A stretch of DNA of 64,000 nucleotides from Apostichopus japonicus (Eukaryota > Echinodermata > Holothuroidea > Aspidochirotida > Stichopodidae). A model generated the notes under the pieces. The model did no database searches and was not told where the DNA came from. It worked only from the letters and a program-made list of their open reading frames with translations. Shown piece by piece: positions 11,701 through 24,517 of the stretch (positions within the stretch are counted from its first letter, which is position 1; each line of letters starts with the position of its first letter). The stretch lies in the NCBI RefSeq assembly GCF_037975245.1, contig NC_092577.1, positions 8,343,013-8,407,012 of the forward strand. Direction: 5' to 3'. Made by a program: the position numbers and the translations under genes.

Positions 11701-12032
11701 GAGTAACATTGACTGAATGTTCTATTGCTGCGTACAGTGACGTCACAACGTAAATATTCTAGAGATGAAAAGGAGGCATCGCTATTTTCAACAATAAAAC
11801 ATTTTTTTTACTGAGACGGTGTGAAAGAAAGACACTGGAAACATGATATATTTATTTTGTTTGATAAGGAGTTATCTGTCTGAATAATCTCGACTATACA
11901 ATTGAGAATTTTTATTGATTCACAAGGCAATAACTTCTATAAGGAGAGCAAATAGGGGTCTATATGCGGAGAAAGAAGTACAAGAATAATTAGGAAAAGC
12001 TGGAGTACGAGCGTGGAAGGGAGACTTCATTA

Positions 12033-13585
12033 AGTTTCATTTATTTGTACCATTCCTCATGTTATTTTTAACATACCTTATGTTATTTGTACCTTACCTC
12101 ATGTTATTTCTACCATAGCTCATGTTATTTGTAACATACCTCACGTTTTTGTACCATACCTCATGTTATTAGTACCGTACCTCATGTTCTTTGTACCATA
12201 CCTCATTGTTATTTGTACCATACCTCATGTTATTTGTACCATAGCTCATGTTATTTCTACCATACCTCATGTTATTTGTACCGTACCTCATGCTATTTGT
12301 ACCATACCTCATGTTATTTGTACCAAACCTCATGTTATTTGTACTAAACCTCATGTTATTTGTACCATAGCTCATGTTATTTGTACCACACCTCATTGTT
12401 ATATGTACCATAGCTCATGTTATTTGTACCAAACCTCATTGTTATATGCACCATACCTCATGTTATGTGTACCAAACCTCATTGTTATATGCACCATACC
12501 TCATGTTATTTGTACCATTCCTCATTGTTATATGCACCATAGCTCATGTTATTTGTACCATAGCTCATGTTTTTTGTACCAAACCTCATTGTTATTGGTA
12601 CCCATACCTCATGTTATTTGTACCATACCTCATTGTTATTTGTACCATACCTTATGTTATTTGTACCATACCTCATGTTATTTGTACCATACCTCATGTT
12701 ATTTGTACCATACCTCATTGTTATTTGTACCATACCTTATGTTATTTGTACCATACCTCATGTTATTTGTACCGTACCTCATGTTATTTGTACCATACCT
12801 TATGTTATTTGTACCATACCTCATTTTATTTCTACCATATCTCATGTTATTTGTACCATACCTCATTATTATTTGTACCATACCTCATGTTTTTGTACCA
12901 TACCTCATTTTTATTTGTACCATACCTCATGTTATTTGTACCATACCTCATGTTATTTGTACCATAGCTCATGTTATGTGTAACATACCTCATGTTATTT
13001 GTACCATACCTCATGTTATTAGTACCGTACCTCATGTTATTTGTACCATACCTCATGTTATTAGTACCGTACCTCATGATCTTTGTACCGTACCTCATGT
13101 TATTTGTACCGTACCTCATGTTATTTGTACCATAGCTCATGTTATCTGTAACATACCTCATGTTTTTGTACCATACCTCATGTTATTTGTACCGTACCTC
13201 ATGTTATTTGTAACATACCTCATGTTCTTTGTACCGTACCTCATGTTATTTGTACCAAACCTCATGTTATTTGTACCATAGCTCATGTTATTTCTACCAA
13301 ACTTCATTGTTATATGCACCATACCTCATGTGATTTGTACCATACCTAATTGTTATATGCACCATACCTCATGTTATTTGTACCAAACCGCATTGTTATT
13401 TGTACCATACCTCATGTTATTTGTACCATAGCTCATGTTATTTGTACCAAACTTCATTGTTATATGCACCATACCTTATGTGATTTGTACCATACCTAAT
13501 TGTTATATGCACCATACCTCATGTTATTTGTACCAAACCTCATTGTTATTTGTACCATACCTCATCTTATTTGTACCATACTTAG
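12033..13585. repeat. minisatellite, 21-bp unit, about 70 copies
   Basis: The unit is CATGTTATTTGTACCATACC plus T (21 bp), with a 22-bp variant starting CATTGTTAT and sub-variants ATATGCACC, GTACCAAACC and CCATAGC. Because 21 is divisible by three, long open frames appear on both strands (Leu-Phe-Val-Pro-Tyr-type heptads on plus, Met-Arg-Tyr-Gly-Thr-Asn-Asn on minus). The 22-bp variants shift between frames, so no single frame crosses the array. There is no sign that it is translated. Confidence 0.95.
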
Positions 13586-13589
13586 TCAC

Positions 13590-15384
13590 AAGGATTCCTG
13601 ACATGTACGTTGTATTTTACGATACGAAAATCCTGGACAAATAACTCCTCGTCGTTGACAATGAACATTTCTTTTTTAAATATAATTATCGTTACTTCTG
13701 TTCGGGACCTAGCCATCCCCCCCCCAACCCCCCATCCATTAAAATATTTAAGGAAGTTGATATGTTCATTGATAAATAACAAATCAAACCAGAGAAAGAA
13801 TGCTATACGATAACAAGGCAATGCATCGCATTTTATTTCTTTATTGTTCATTGGGTTAAGTTTATTGTATTAGAATAATGTCCTACAGTGCGAAGGTTGA
13901 TTACATTAATTACCACTTCATTAATACGCACACATCTATCTAAACATTTACGATTATATAAGGATTCGTTTCATGTTAAATGAATAATATAATACAACAA
14001 CGGATATGGCTGCTTGAGGAACACGTGAATATGTTCCATATCAGATGAAAGGGCCTTGCAAGAGAGGGGTAGGGACAGTTTATAATAAAATATGAAAAGT
14101 AGTTTCTAGCCCCAAAAGAGAGTTGAACAAAAGAAAGCTCGGGGTGATGACACGGTGATGAAAACTTTGTAATATGCAACAGAATACCTATAGCAATATA
14201 CCATATGACAATGTGCTCTGTCTGTTATACCAGACAGTCGTATCTGTAAATCAGCTTAGTCTGTATTTCAGACAAATCCCTCTTATGACATCGTCAAATG
14301 TGATATGTCAGTTATAGTATTACTTATACCATTTTGATCTCGAGTGATCATCAATAACGGTTTATTAAAAAGAAAAAAATCTGTTTAAAAAAGTGCTCAA
14401 ATTATAATTTGTAACATTTACAGATCTTCCATTAAATTATTATTCCTTTAACATTTTGCTTGGACAATTCCTAATGTTTTGAGTAGACATGAACTATTCA
14501 TATGGAACATCCACTCTATCCTGCACGTAATGGTATTTTAGTTAAAACCAATAGAAACTTTCACAATCCTAATATCTTTTTAAAGAATGGAATGAAGCCG
14601 TTCAGGTTGCTTTGCCTTTCTGTAAAGTTTATTCAAACAAAATCATTTTTTAGATTATTTTTAGAAGCATAAGTTTTCAAGTATTTATTAACCTTTCACG
14701 TTCTTATCTTTACGTTCATATTGATGTAAATATTTTTGTATTTCTTAGTCTTTGGTTCTCTTGTTTAAATATTTTATATTTATACTGGTGCAACGGAAAT
14801 GAAATGAACAACACATGCGGCCTTTGTACTAGATTCTAGTTAGATATTCTTATATTCTATTTTATATATTCTTACGGAAGATCTAAGTGAACATGTAATT
14901 TATACAACAGCATAGCAATATTATACTAGGAATTATGAATCTAACCGCTTGTAATTAGCCTCAGCAGGCGATGAGAATAGAAACAACTTCATTTCCAAGT
15001 CTAACATGTATAAGAAGGTGTATGTACATATGTTATGACATATGTAATAGGTCTGATTTAGGTTCCGATGTTGGTTTAAAAGCAACCAGATTTCACATGT
15101 GTTCAAGCATCTATCAAAATTATAATAATTCATCAAACTGATGAAAACCATTGAGTGTTATACAACATATAATTATATTCCGGGCACTTGTTGGTCAATT
15201 GCTCGTCGATTGCGTGCAAAATCCGCTCTATTGCACTCTATGAAATAGGACCATGTGTTATACTTTTTTGATAGAACTTTTTTTCAATGGTAAGAGAGCA
15301 GAGAAACCTGTCTGTTCAAAACAATCTGTTGCATGAGTGCATTTCACATCCAGTTATATCCAAATTTGAATGTGTTGTATAAAA
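13590..15384. other. stretch without recognisable genes
   Basis: Open frames on both strands lack splice-site support and recognisable motifs. Sequence is AT-rich with one C run near 13717. Nothing else was seen. Confidence 0.45.
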
Positions 15385-15532
15385 CAAATAATGAATGGTT
15401 TCCATTCGTGCAATAGTGCAAATATTTCATGAGTTGAAAGATTTAACTTGTTGCGCCTCGTTGAATGGAACATTCCATCTTTCAACTCATGAAATATTTG
15501 CACTATTGCACTCATAACCATTTATTATATGT
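15385..15532. repeat. foldback repeat with 35-bp perfect arms
   Basis: 15408-15442 and 15477-15511 are perfect inverted copies (core GCAAATATTTCATGAGTTGA and complement) around a 34-bp centre. An imperfect extension (AATGGTTT and AACCATTT) widens the palindrome to about 15385-15532. It is non-coding and may be a small foldback MITE. Confidence 0.85.
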
Positions 15533-15645
15533 ATACTATTTGATGGCGATTAAGTTAATACTGTAAACGAGACCAGCTATGTTAATGCTACATACGTAAT
15601 GTTAGCCTTGTCATCCAACCATTGCTGTAAACGGATCATTCAACC

Positions 15646-16463
15646 TCTCCAAACAGTGGCGTCACCAGACATTTCAGTCTGGAGGGCACAGGGGGCACCA
15701 GCATTTGATGGGGGCACTTAGGTGGATACGGATCGCGGTCCTGTGGGAGGGGTCTAATGGGAGGGGAAATATTCGCATACGGAGGATGGGCTAGATGCAA
15801 AATGGTGCCACATTTGATGCTAAATTCGATCTGAAGATATCTCCAGAAATTGCTATTTTTGAGGTAATGATTTTAACAACGCGCAGAATTTTGCAGAGGA
15901 TATGAACCACATGCTGTCGATATTATGCCTAACCCTGTCAATAGAACCTACATTTGTTGAATTAATGTGTGCATGACCCCCGACTCCTTTCTTGTCCTTC
16001 TCGTTTTCTCCCATTATCTATTAAGATGTAACAGGTTCCAGCATCGTTATTGGCTCCTATCAGGGATCTCACCATGCAATCCAAAGTTGGATCACACATC
16101 GAGTATGTCTCAGTATGCAGGTGTGAACATTCGCCATTTGTTCCTACAAACATCTGACCTCTGCACCCCTACACAACAGGGTTAATATATGGGTCCACAA
16201 ATATAGGCAATAACCGATACCCGACGGTCAAGGATAAACTTTTTCATTTTTTGCAGCTCATTTGAAGAAAATACGAATTACTGTGCTTCTTTGTCCTTAT
16301 GAAAAACCAACTCAGATGATGGGAGTTGAATATAACAAAATATATATATATATATATTTTACCAACCCAAATCTCACATGGGGGCACTCGGGGGGGCACT
16401 AGGTTTGCCAGAGGGGCACGTGTCCACCTGCCCCCCCCCCTTGGCGACGCCACTGTCTCCAAA
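15646..16463. mobile_element. non-autonomous hAT element with 8-bp target duplication
   Basis: The element spans 15654-16455 (802 bp). The left end CAGTGGCGTCACC and right end GGCGACGCCACTG are inverted with one mismatch. Both sides carry the 8-bp duplication TCTCCAAA (15646-15653 and 16456-16463). A CA...TG terminus with an 8-bp target duplication is the hAT hallmark. Both subterminal regions are rich in GGGGGCAC or its complement. No transposase frame is present. Confidence 0.92.
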
Positions 16464-17261
16464 GGAGAGTCTACTGTACATCTAAGATGCTTTTTAACAA
16501 AATGCAAGCAACATACGGCAAAAGCTTAGAATATTTATATTCGTGACGCAGTATCTTAAAACATTCAGTTTCTTGTGAGTTCATGATATTTTGAACAAAG
16601 TGTCCGTATACAGCGTCACAAATTACGTGTCTAGTTATTTGGTTACCATGGTATCTAGACAACAGAACGAAGCAGTAGTATAATTGCCTCGCATTCTAAC
16701 TGGTATGATGGTCATGTTGTGTAAATGTGCGTGGAAAGTGATTTAATCACAGCTCTACCGAATAATCGGTAATGCTTTTCTCTACAGAGCGAATCTGATG
16801 CCACTAAAATAATATCTTTGCAAGATCTTCTTTTACATTTTCTTTCAAATAACGAATATAACAATAATGTTACGAATTTCAAAATAGTCTTCAAATTACT
16901 TCCATTTTATCAATAAACGTACCACCTCTTACTTCATTTATACCAAACGCCAAAATGTCCAGCATTTGCATTCTGGAAAACGGTGGGTCTGATGTTCACA
17001 AGCAATTTCGTTTATCTATGCACTCCACACAAAAATGATAGGCAATGAAAACCACTTTCTGATATGATTTTATAACCATACAAAGAACAACAAAGTTACA
17101 TCGCGCTGCTTCGCATCGGTCACCATCCGTTACATCACCAATTCATCCTCATTTCTGACCTACAAACTACAGGTATTTCATGTCCTATGCACATTAGTGT
17201 ATACGTGAAACCATCGCAGAAACATTTACCTTGATAAATTTGAGTTAATAATTGAGGAAGA

Positions 17262-17800
17262 TTGAACTTAGAAGAAAGAGTTGCAAAAGTGGACTTTTAC
17301 AATTTCTGTACTTTACGATGTTTTGCTACATTCTGCTAGTATGTAAACTTGACTGTGAAAAGAAATGAGAAGGACTTGAAAACATAATGTTACTTCAGTC
17401 CATGCACCAGGGAAGATTAAAGTAAGATTTTTAACAAAGAAATATCCATGACACTAAATGCATGGGACACAAATTGTCTAAATCTGGATCAACGACAAAT
17501 AATTCACTGATTAGGAGCAGTCACGTGATTGTGACAGCATATCTAGATATCTTAGTAAGTTGCAGGGACCCAATAATTTTGCGAATATTTCACGGTTTGG
17601 TCAATTTACAACCTATGACGTAATATACAGCTTTAGTTAATGGAAGACCAACTTCTCCTAATAGCAGAGAACCGAAAATACTACTATAACCAGTGATAAC
17701 CAGGGAGCCTGCTACAAAGACAAATATGCAAGGGCAGCTACAGTAAGGTACAGGGTCGGCAAAACGGACTGTTCTTACGACTGTTGTATGTGCCATGATG
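17262..17800. repeat. diverged duplication, copy 1
   Basis: Shares ordered blocks with 19040-19825, including CTGCTRGTA, ATAAYTCACT, CATATCT, GTAAGTTGCAGGG or ATAAGTTGCAGGG, AACCTATKACGTAA and TACAGGGTC. The offset is about 1.8 kb at first and larger later, through indels. No coding content was found in either copy. Confidence 0.65.
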
Positions 17801-18883
17801 AAAATTTGCCGCGACATTAAATGAACATAAACAAGAACGGTGCAACATGATTGACAACATTCTACGGTTTCATACTTAATGTACACGAGACGGTGAGGTT
17901 AAAGCGGGATATGTTCAGTACATTCCTTTAGGTAAAGACATTATTTGATTAAGATATTTGTTAATGTCATTCATGTTAACTGCTGCTAAGTTTGTTTCAG
18001 AAGATTAATACCAATGTTTCACGAGGATGTATAGTGGTATGTTGGAAACATTAAGCAGCGTCGGTTATGTCAATTATTTTGTTTCAAGATCATACACGCT
18101 ACTAGTATTCTGCTAAATGTTGAAATGATATGCTCGGTTGTTTATTATCATACTAATGCTCAAGATTTACTTACAGAATGTTATTACAACAATATATTTT
18201 AAAGATATGTTTTTCTGTTCACATCCAGAATTTTATCAGTTTGTTTCTACGTTTGAAATAACGTAATGCAAAAGTTTACGTGAGTTGTTCCTGTGTTATT
18301 TGGCGCCCTCAACTCTCCACCAAATCCTAGACACTATGATAGGCAGTGAATAAGGCTGGAAGGCCCAGGTGTGGCAATATAATATACTTAACAATTGAAG
18401 ATAATTAAAATCAATAAGCTGATGACAAATTATGAATATTTAAATCAGATTACCAGTTACCGACTATAGCGTAGTTGGAAAAACTACACTCCAACCTGTT
18501 CCCCACCACGGATCCTTAAATATCGTCTAATGTATGTATGTTTGTGTCTGTTCAAAACATGAGGTATTTAATACGAATATGTGTCTTATATTCATATTTT
18601 ATCCAGTGATTGCATATGTTTTGGTTACCATGGTATCCGTACAAAAAAAACAACAAAGCGGGTTAGTAGAGCTGCACATACTACTACAGAGTTTCTTTCT
18701 AATTTCTAATTTATTCCCATTTAACACGAATGCAATCATCACTACCCCCTCCTTCCCTCCCTCTAAAAAAAAGAAACATGAAAAACAAGAACGATTATTA
18801 GATCAGAACACTTGCAGTGTCATATACAAATGACAAAGATCGCGGCAAGCATAACCATTAAAAAGAATTTACTAGAGCTTATT

Positions 18884-19015
18884 GGTTTCAAATAAAAACC
18901 AGACCCGTCCTTTTAGTATATCTAAGCCTGCTGGACCCATACACTAATGTCAATCACGTATACACTAATATGGATTAATAAGTGATCCTTTAAATCCTCT
19001 GAAGAAATTTAAGGG
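18884..19015. repeat. dispersed repeat, copy 2 (pair with 11549-11700)
   Basis: Second copy of the element fragment described at 11.55 kb. Here it lies directly before the diverged duplication that starts near 19.04 kb, so the two may be parts of one repeat. Confidence 0.5.
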
Positions 19016-19039
19016 ACAAAGTTAATTTATTAGCAAGAT

Positions 19040-19825
19040 GTAATTCCAAAGGAAGAATACACTGTAGGATATTTGAGTTGTTTCTTCTACAATCTGCTGG
19101 TAACAAACTTGGCCGTAAAAGGAAAGATAAGGACCTTGAACCAAAATTTTACTTTATTTCAGCAAAATCACACCAAGTTAGATGAGAGTAGGCAGGGATT
19201 TTAATGGTTTGGAAACAAACAAATAAAACATGACAATCAATGTGTGGGACATAATATTGTCTGAATTTGATTAAACGATAAATAACTCACTAGTAAGTAG
19301 CAGTCATCGGTTGTAACAACATAACTACATATCTTAATAAGTTGCAGGGCTATCTAGTTATGGATGCACATTATATGGATTGTTCAAAGATATAACCTAT
19401 TACGTAACATGAAGCTTTATTTAATGTTATTAAAACGTCTACCCAGTGACTTAATTCTCAACTTTATTTGAGTTGAACACTAGGAAAGTATAGAAACCAA
19501 GTTAACATACATGTTTAGAGTCAAATTTCCCATACATCTGTTCCTATTACTAACTTCCAAGTTTTCCTCATCACCATTTTCTGTGCATTTGACCACTCGC
19601 AAAATACACTAGAAATAGTTAAATTTAATTTGATAAGCCTATTTCTTGATCAAGACCAACAATTTAAAGTTTATATTAGTGTTAAAGTCATGCATGGAAG
19701 ACCCATGTCTCACACTAACAGAAACAACTTAAAACATATCCACGTCAATGTCTACATCAAACCAAGGCGCTGGTACAGTAACATACAGGGTCAGTTGAAC
19801 GGTCTGTTACAACATAAATCAGGAG
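19040..19825. repeat. diverged duplication, copy 2
   Basis: Counterpart of 17262-17800 in direct orientation. This copy ends just before the ACGTACGT array. Confidence 0.65.
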
Positions 19826-19844
19826 TATGGCTGTAAACGCAACA

Positions 19845-20077
19845 GTAGGTACGTAATAATACTACGTACGTACGTAATATTATCACGTCCGTACGTGATA
19901 ATTATTACGTTCGTACGTAGTAATTATCACGTACGTACGTAATACATAGCACGTACGTACGTAATACATATCTCGTACGTACGTACGTGGTATTATTACG
20001 TGCGTAAGTAGTATTACTCCGTACATACGTGATAATTATTGCGTACGTACGTATTATTATTATGACGTACGTAATAC
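19845..20077. repeat. palindromic ACGTACGTACGT minisatellite
   Basis: About nine units of 25-32 bp, each with a palindromic core of ACGTACGTACGT (variants CGTCCGTACG, CGTGCGTAAG) separated by AT spacers such as AATATTATC and GATAATTATT. Because cores and spacers are both near-palindromic, the array reads almost the same on either strand. Confidence 0.9.
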
Positions 20078-21286
20078 TTTTTTTACCATGTCCTCTCTAG
20101 AGCTTCAACTCAATTTTCTCTTCTTTCTTACACGGTGATCTGAATTCCGTTTTTCTCTGAAAGTCGCAAAAGATTACGTTGCATCTTTACAAACTGAAAC
20201 TACTAGAATTTAGTATCCTTCACTCATTGCTGTATGTTTACATACAGTGACGGGCCTGACGGCTGTCTCGAAATGAGTTTTATAAAACACAATAAGAGTA
20301 ATTTTGTCCATATACTGTTATCTAACTGAACTATTCGAATATTCTCTAACAGTGTATAAGGATACAGTATTGTAGTATATAGCTGGAGTCCCAGTTTTTC
20401 ATGTTTTGTACGAAGTGTATTTTATTTCAGACATTTCTGATTTAAAAATATTTTAATCACATTTAGATGCAGAATAAACGGTGATAATATGAAGAAGAAC
20501 ATGTTTGCAATTGAAGACCTAAATCTGTTCTATTTAACGTTAGTTTCGTTGTCCAATTATCTAATATTTTCATAGCTAATTAATATTTTAAAAAAATGAC
20601 CTTGTTGCCTCTAATTAAAGTTGATTTGACAGTGGTAGAAGAAACTAAAGAAAAGTAATCCCAATTATATAAGTCTTTTTTTAAGGATTATATTTCACTT
20701 GAGGTGAAATTGACACTACGTAACTAACGTTAAAACTGTGGTATCCTTCAACAATCGAGTAGTCTGTAAATAATTTCATTGTGTTATCTTTTAGTAGATA
20801 ATTATTCATAAATTCAACATTTTCTGATGAAGAAGGCTCTTTTCTTCAATGTTAGCAAAAATATTAATACAATCCTGATTTAAAGAAAATTTAGCATGTG
20901 TGTCTCGTTTCTGCAAGCCAGTATTGTGCCTTTATATAAACCTGTGAGAGAATATATTGAATAATAAAACAAATTTATGGTTGGGTAATAAGGGACACAC
21001 GGGGTGACATTCAGGTAGAAAGGGCAACAATAGTAAAAGAAATCTGACCAACGTTTGGGAGCAGGAGCAAGAAGATGTCTGTAAATTTCTGTGTTTTAAG
21101 TTCTTTCTGTTTATTACAATAATAATTCAAATGCTACCATCAACTAAGTGCATTTTACTGATTATGTTGTCACTATTATTTATTTTATATTTACTGGTAA
21201 AGTAATACAGAGGGCAGCTTAGCTCAAAGAAGCTGACCAGAATGCATTATGAGAAATAGCTGTAAGAAAGGTGCACAATCTCTTAC

Positions 21287-21339
21287 CTGCCATAGACCGG
21301 TCTGTAGATTCAGGCGACAAGAACCATAATAGTCCCATA
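21287..21339 (-). CDS. possible exon, 53 nt
   Basis: On the minus strand TTTATTCATCAG precedes 53 nt and a strong donor GTAAGAG. Two phases are open: WDYYGSCRLNLQTGLWQ (leaving in phase 0) and MGLLWFLSPESTDRSMA (leaving in phase 1). The first looks more protein-like, with aromatic residues and one Cys as in extracellular domains, but no family is recognised. It may belong to the same minus-strand gene as the LRR or acidic exons; phases do not link them directly without further exons. Confidence 0.35.
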
Positions 21340-21529
21340 CTGATGAATAAAATGAACGAAATTGATGAAATGCAAGTGCAATTTAAATCTCTCTTCTTTT
21401 TTTTGGGGGGGGGGTGGGGAAGGGCTGTAATGAAATATTAAACATTATATTCACCGGATTTATGTTGGCCCTCGATGATACCCTCATATCAGCTGATAAA
21501 TCAATCTGGTTGATTCCTAAAATTTGATC

Positions 21530-21735
21530 TTATCAGTTTACTATCATTATCATCTCAGTAATATGTCGGACCAGTTTACAATCATTATATCTCAGTAAGA
21601 TTACCGATTTACTATCATTATCATCTGGGTTTTATACTTGATCAGTTTACAACCAGTATCCTCTTAGTTACATAACCAATCAGGTTAGAACTGTTGTCAT
21701 CTCATTAGCATAACTGATTGGTTGTACACTTATCC
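21530..21735. repeat. degenerate tandem repeat, about 45-bp unit
   Basis: Repeated blocks ATCAGTTTACTATCATTATC, ACCAGTTTACAATCATTAT and GATCAGTTTACAACCAGTATC, each followed by an ATCTCAGTA-like segment. Four to five diverged units. Confidence 0.7.
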
Positions 21736-23400
21736 TACATAACACATGTTAAACAACTCAAATAAGAGTGAATATTGAACGAAATTAAGAAAACAAATCA
21801 TGATAGTCGAGTATTCGATGCTCAGATCAAGAATAATCATCCATGAGACGATGAACTGATCAGAGAACACTCAACATCATCGACGTCATAACAGATCATG
21901 AAGCGAATAATTTAAATGCTGATAATAGTGAAAAAAAGGATTTGGATATATGGAGCTACAAACCTAGAAAAATCATCGTCATAATCACGTGATCACATTT
22001 CCATTGTCCTGAGAGTATGTCAGTTGTGTAAACTAAGGTTTATATGTCTTGTTTCCAGTCACTTTCTTAGGTATGTTTGTTTTCAACTGTATTAAGACTG
22101 TGAACATCCATCTCTTAACTACTACCTTATATGGAGGAGCAAGGTATGTATATCTAACATCGTGTTATTATGACTTGACATGCACAATTGTAACATTGAG
22201 CAATAACGCTGTCCAAATTTCTGAGAAGTTTTAAGAAACCTACATTAAAGTCTGTATTATCCAACAGAAGTGTAAATGGAGAAAAACAACACTTACGTGT
22301 AAACACATATTAATGAAGATACCATATCAATATAAATTATGTTTTGTGTCGTGGTTTCACTTTCAGATCATCAATAAGGCCGTGACAAAACTACAACCCG
22401 AACTAAACAGAAAAATCAGCAGCAATTGTACAACAATTACAATAATTGTTGAAGTGAAATAGAACAGACCATTGAAATGTCCCTTTGTTTCTGTTTGTTT
22501 ACTTCTTCTGATTACGGAATTTCAATGCGAGCCTAGGCTATCGCAACCGATCTTACAAAGATATCATAATTACAGTGCGCACTCTGTTAATAGCCGGCCA
22601 TGTTACCGGGCCAGAACTACCCACCTGCTGTAACTAAAAGCAGGTCCCTAGTTTTACGGTTATGATTCAGTAACAATTCTGGTGACGATATGACAAATGC
22701 TCATTTCCACTTAACTCAAGAAACACGTATCTAGTTTGAATAACCACGATAACTCCTTTTTCATAATAGACTACCATGGCCTGCAGCATAGGTGCATCCA
22801 TGGCAGTTTACTTGATCCAAGCGAAGGATGGATACTTTCTCTTGAGCATCATATTTATTTAATGAGTAAGAACATTGAACATTCGATAAAAAAAACATAA
22901 TTGATATTTTTTGGAATTTACTCGTTGACCGATGAAGAAGACTAATTGAATTGTATTTACTCTGAATTGCTCTCTTAACTACTACTTGCAAGGTCAATGG
23001 TTACTCTAAGAAACACAGTAAGCTGCCTTACTCAAACATATTGAATCTTTTTAGGACATTTTAGCATCTCAGCGAAATTCAAAGAAAATGTTAAGATCAA
23101 ACTGCGACAGATATTACGCGTTATAGGGAGTAAAGTATACATCGTTACCTCATCAAGTATATAATACCGATGTGAAACTGTATCGAATCGATAAACAGTA
23201 TGTATATTGATAGTGTAACGTAACTTCCCTGTCTGGTGGGGCAGTCTTTAATGATGGGGTTGGCGAAAGAGAGTCTCGACAAAAAGATGACAATGGAGAA
23301 GATGCTAAAGTGCTCGTGGCACAGTGGTATCGTTTATTCAGACTTCCGTCTCCTTACTAGGTTCATTAAATGTTCTTACACTTATCCTTGATTACGCTGA

Positions 23401-23669
23401 ACGTAACTGTTAACGCAATTCCTCAACGCGGCGTCTAAACGCAGCGTAGAACACGGCACTAAACGCAACGCCCAACGAAACGTCCAACGCGGCGCCACAC
23501 GCAGCGTATAACGCAACGTACAACGCGGCGCCCAACGCAGCGCAGAACCTAACGTATATCGCGGCGCTAAACGCAACGCCAAACGCAACGTCCAACGCGG
23601 CGCCACTCGCAGCGTATAGCGCAACGTATAACGCGGCGAAAAACGGAACGCCAAACGCAGCGTCTAAAT
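23401..23669. repeat. GC-rich 12-bp array with 108-bp higher-order unit
   Basis: The basic unit is AACGCRRCGYMN (12 bp). A longer block starting GTCCAACGCGGCGCCAC at 23482 returns at 23590, exactly 108 bp (nine units) later, showing higher-order amplification. The Ala/Leu-rich open frames on the minus strand are by-products. CpG density is far above the surrounding DNA. Confidence 0.9.
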
Positions 23670-24204
23670 ATGAAAACAGATTCAAAGCTACAGATTTAAC
23701 TTAACGGTGTCTGCAATGCCGTTAATCGATGTAAATATACTAAGAACCAATCGATGGACTAAATGGCAGTAATGTATCTTTCTGATAGCTGACCTAGGCT
23801 ATTCACTTATGTTCCTACTTACGGACTAACTGAAATATATCCAATCACAGCAGAACACTGATCTGTACTAAAGTAAACACATTGTCACGCAGTTCAGAGC
23901 GCTATACTAAAGAGCGCTATACGTAAAATGATAACAGTCGGCCAATAACGTTACTTCTAAATAACTGGGCGTAATCTCCCTCCGTACAATAGCGCAGTTT
24001 GCAAACAATTTATACAACTCACAAATGTAGTCAATAATATTCTGAGCGCTTACAATATCTACGAATAGTTATACACGGTGCTGTGATATTAGAAACCTAC
24101 CAACTTGGATAATAGTAAATGACATGATAACGTACCGTACGTAGACGTCTTGAGAGATTTTGTCAAAGATTCCCACGCTGTACGTACCATCAATTCCTTT
24201 TATA

Positions 24205-24495
24205 CTAGCCTATAGATGAATTCAATTTCTCTGGAAAGTATTTGAAGCACTGGTTGGTTCCACGAGGGGAATCCCCTCGGAAACCACATATAATAAATAA
24301 ATTATAGTTATCTAGAATGTATTCCAAGCAGGCTGGTGGGGATCCGTTGAACTTCCGCAGCAGCGTTTTGCAGATATATTGAAGTAATTGTAAAAAAACA
24401 CTGAAATCTATTTGTGAGAAGTGCTCAATTTTCAGCGGATTGAAGTGCAGGGCCCTGTTGAAGGGATGGGGCCAAGCATCAGGAATCTGCTTCAT
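24205..24495 (-). other. unrecognised open frame next to a ribozyme-like fold
   Basis: A 96-codon minus-strand frame starts with ATG 22 nt after the hammerhead-like motif at 24518-24562. The translation (MKQIPDAWPHPF onward) matches no family I recognise. Its position next to a Penelope-type ribozyme relic suggests it may be part of a retroelement leader or flank, but it could be chance. Confidence 0.2.
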
Positions 24496-24517
24496 TTTAT
24501 TTACGTGTGAAAGTAAG

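Noticed and set aside
12163-13281. 372-codon open frame, the longest in the window
   Set aside because: It is produced by a 21-bp minisatellite; similar frames exist on the opposite strand and 22-bp units switch frames.
22300-22340. GTAAGTG donor on the minus strand at 22.3 kb
   Set aside because: No acceptor with an open frame lies upstream at exon distance.
23382-23685. Ala/Leu/Arg-rich open frames of about 90 codons
   Set aside because: They arise from the 12-bp GC-rich repeat and have no splice or domain support.
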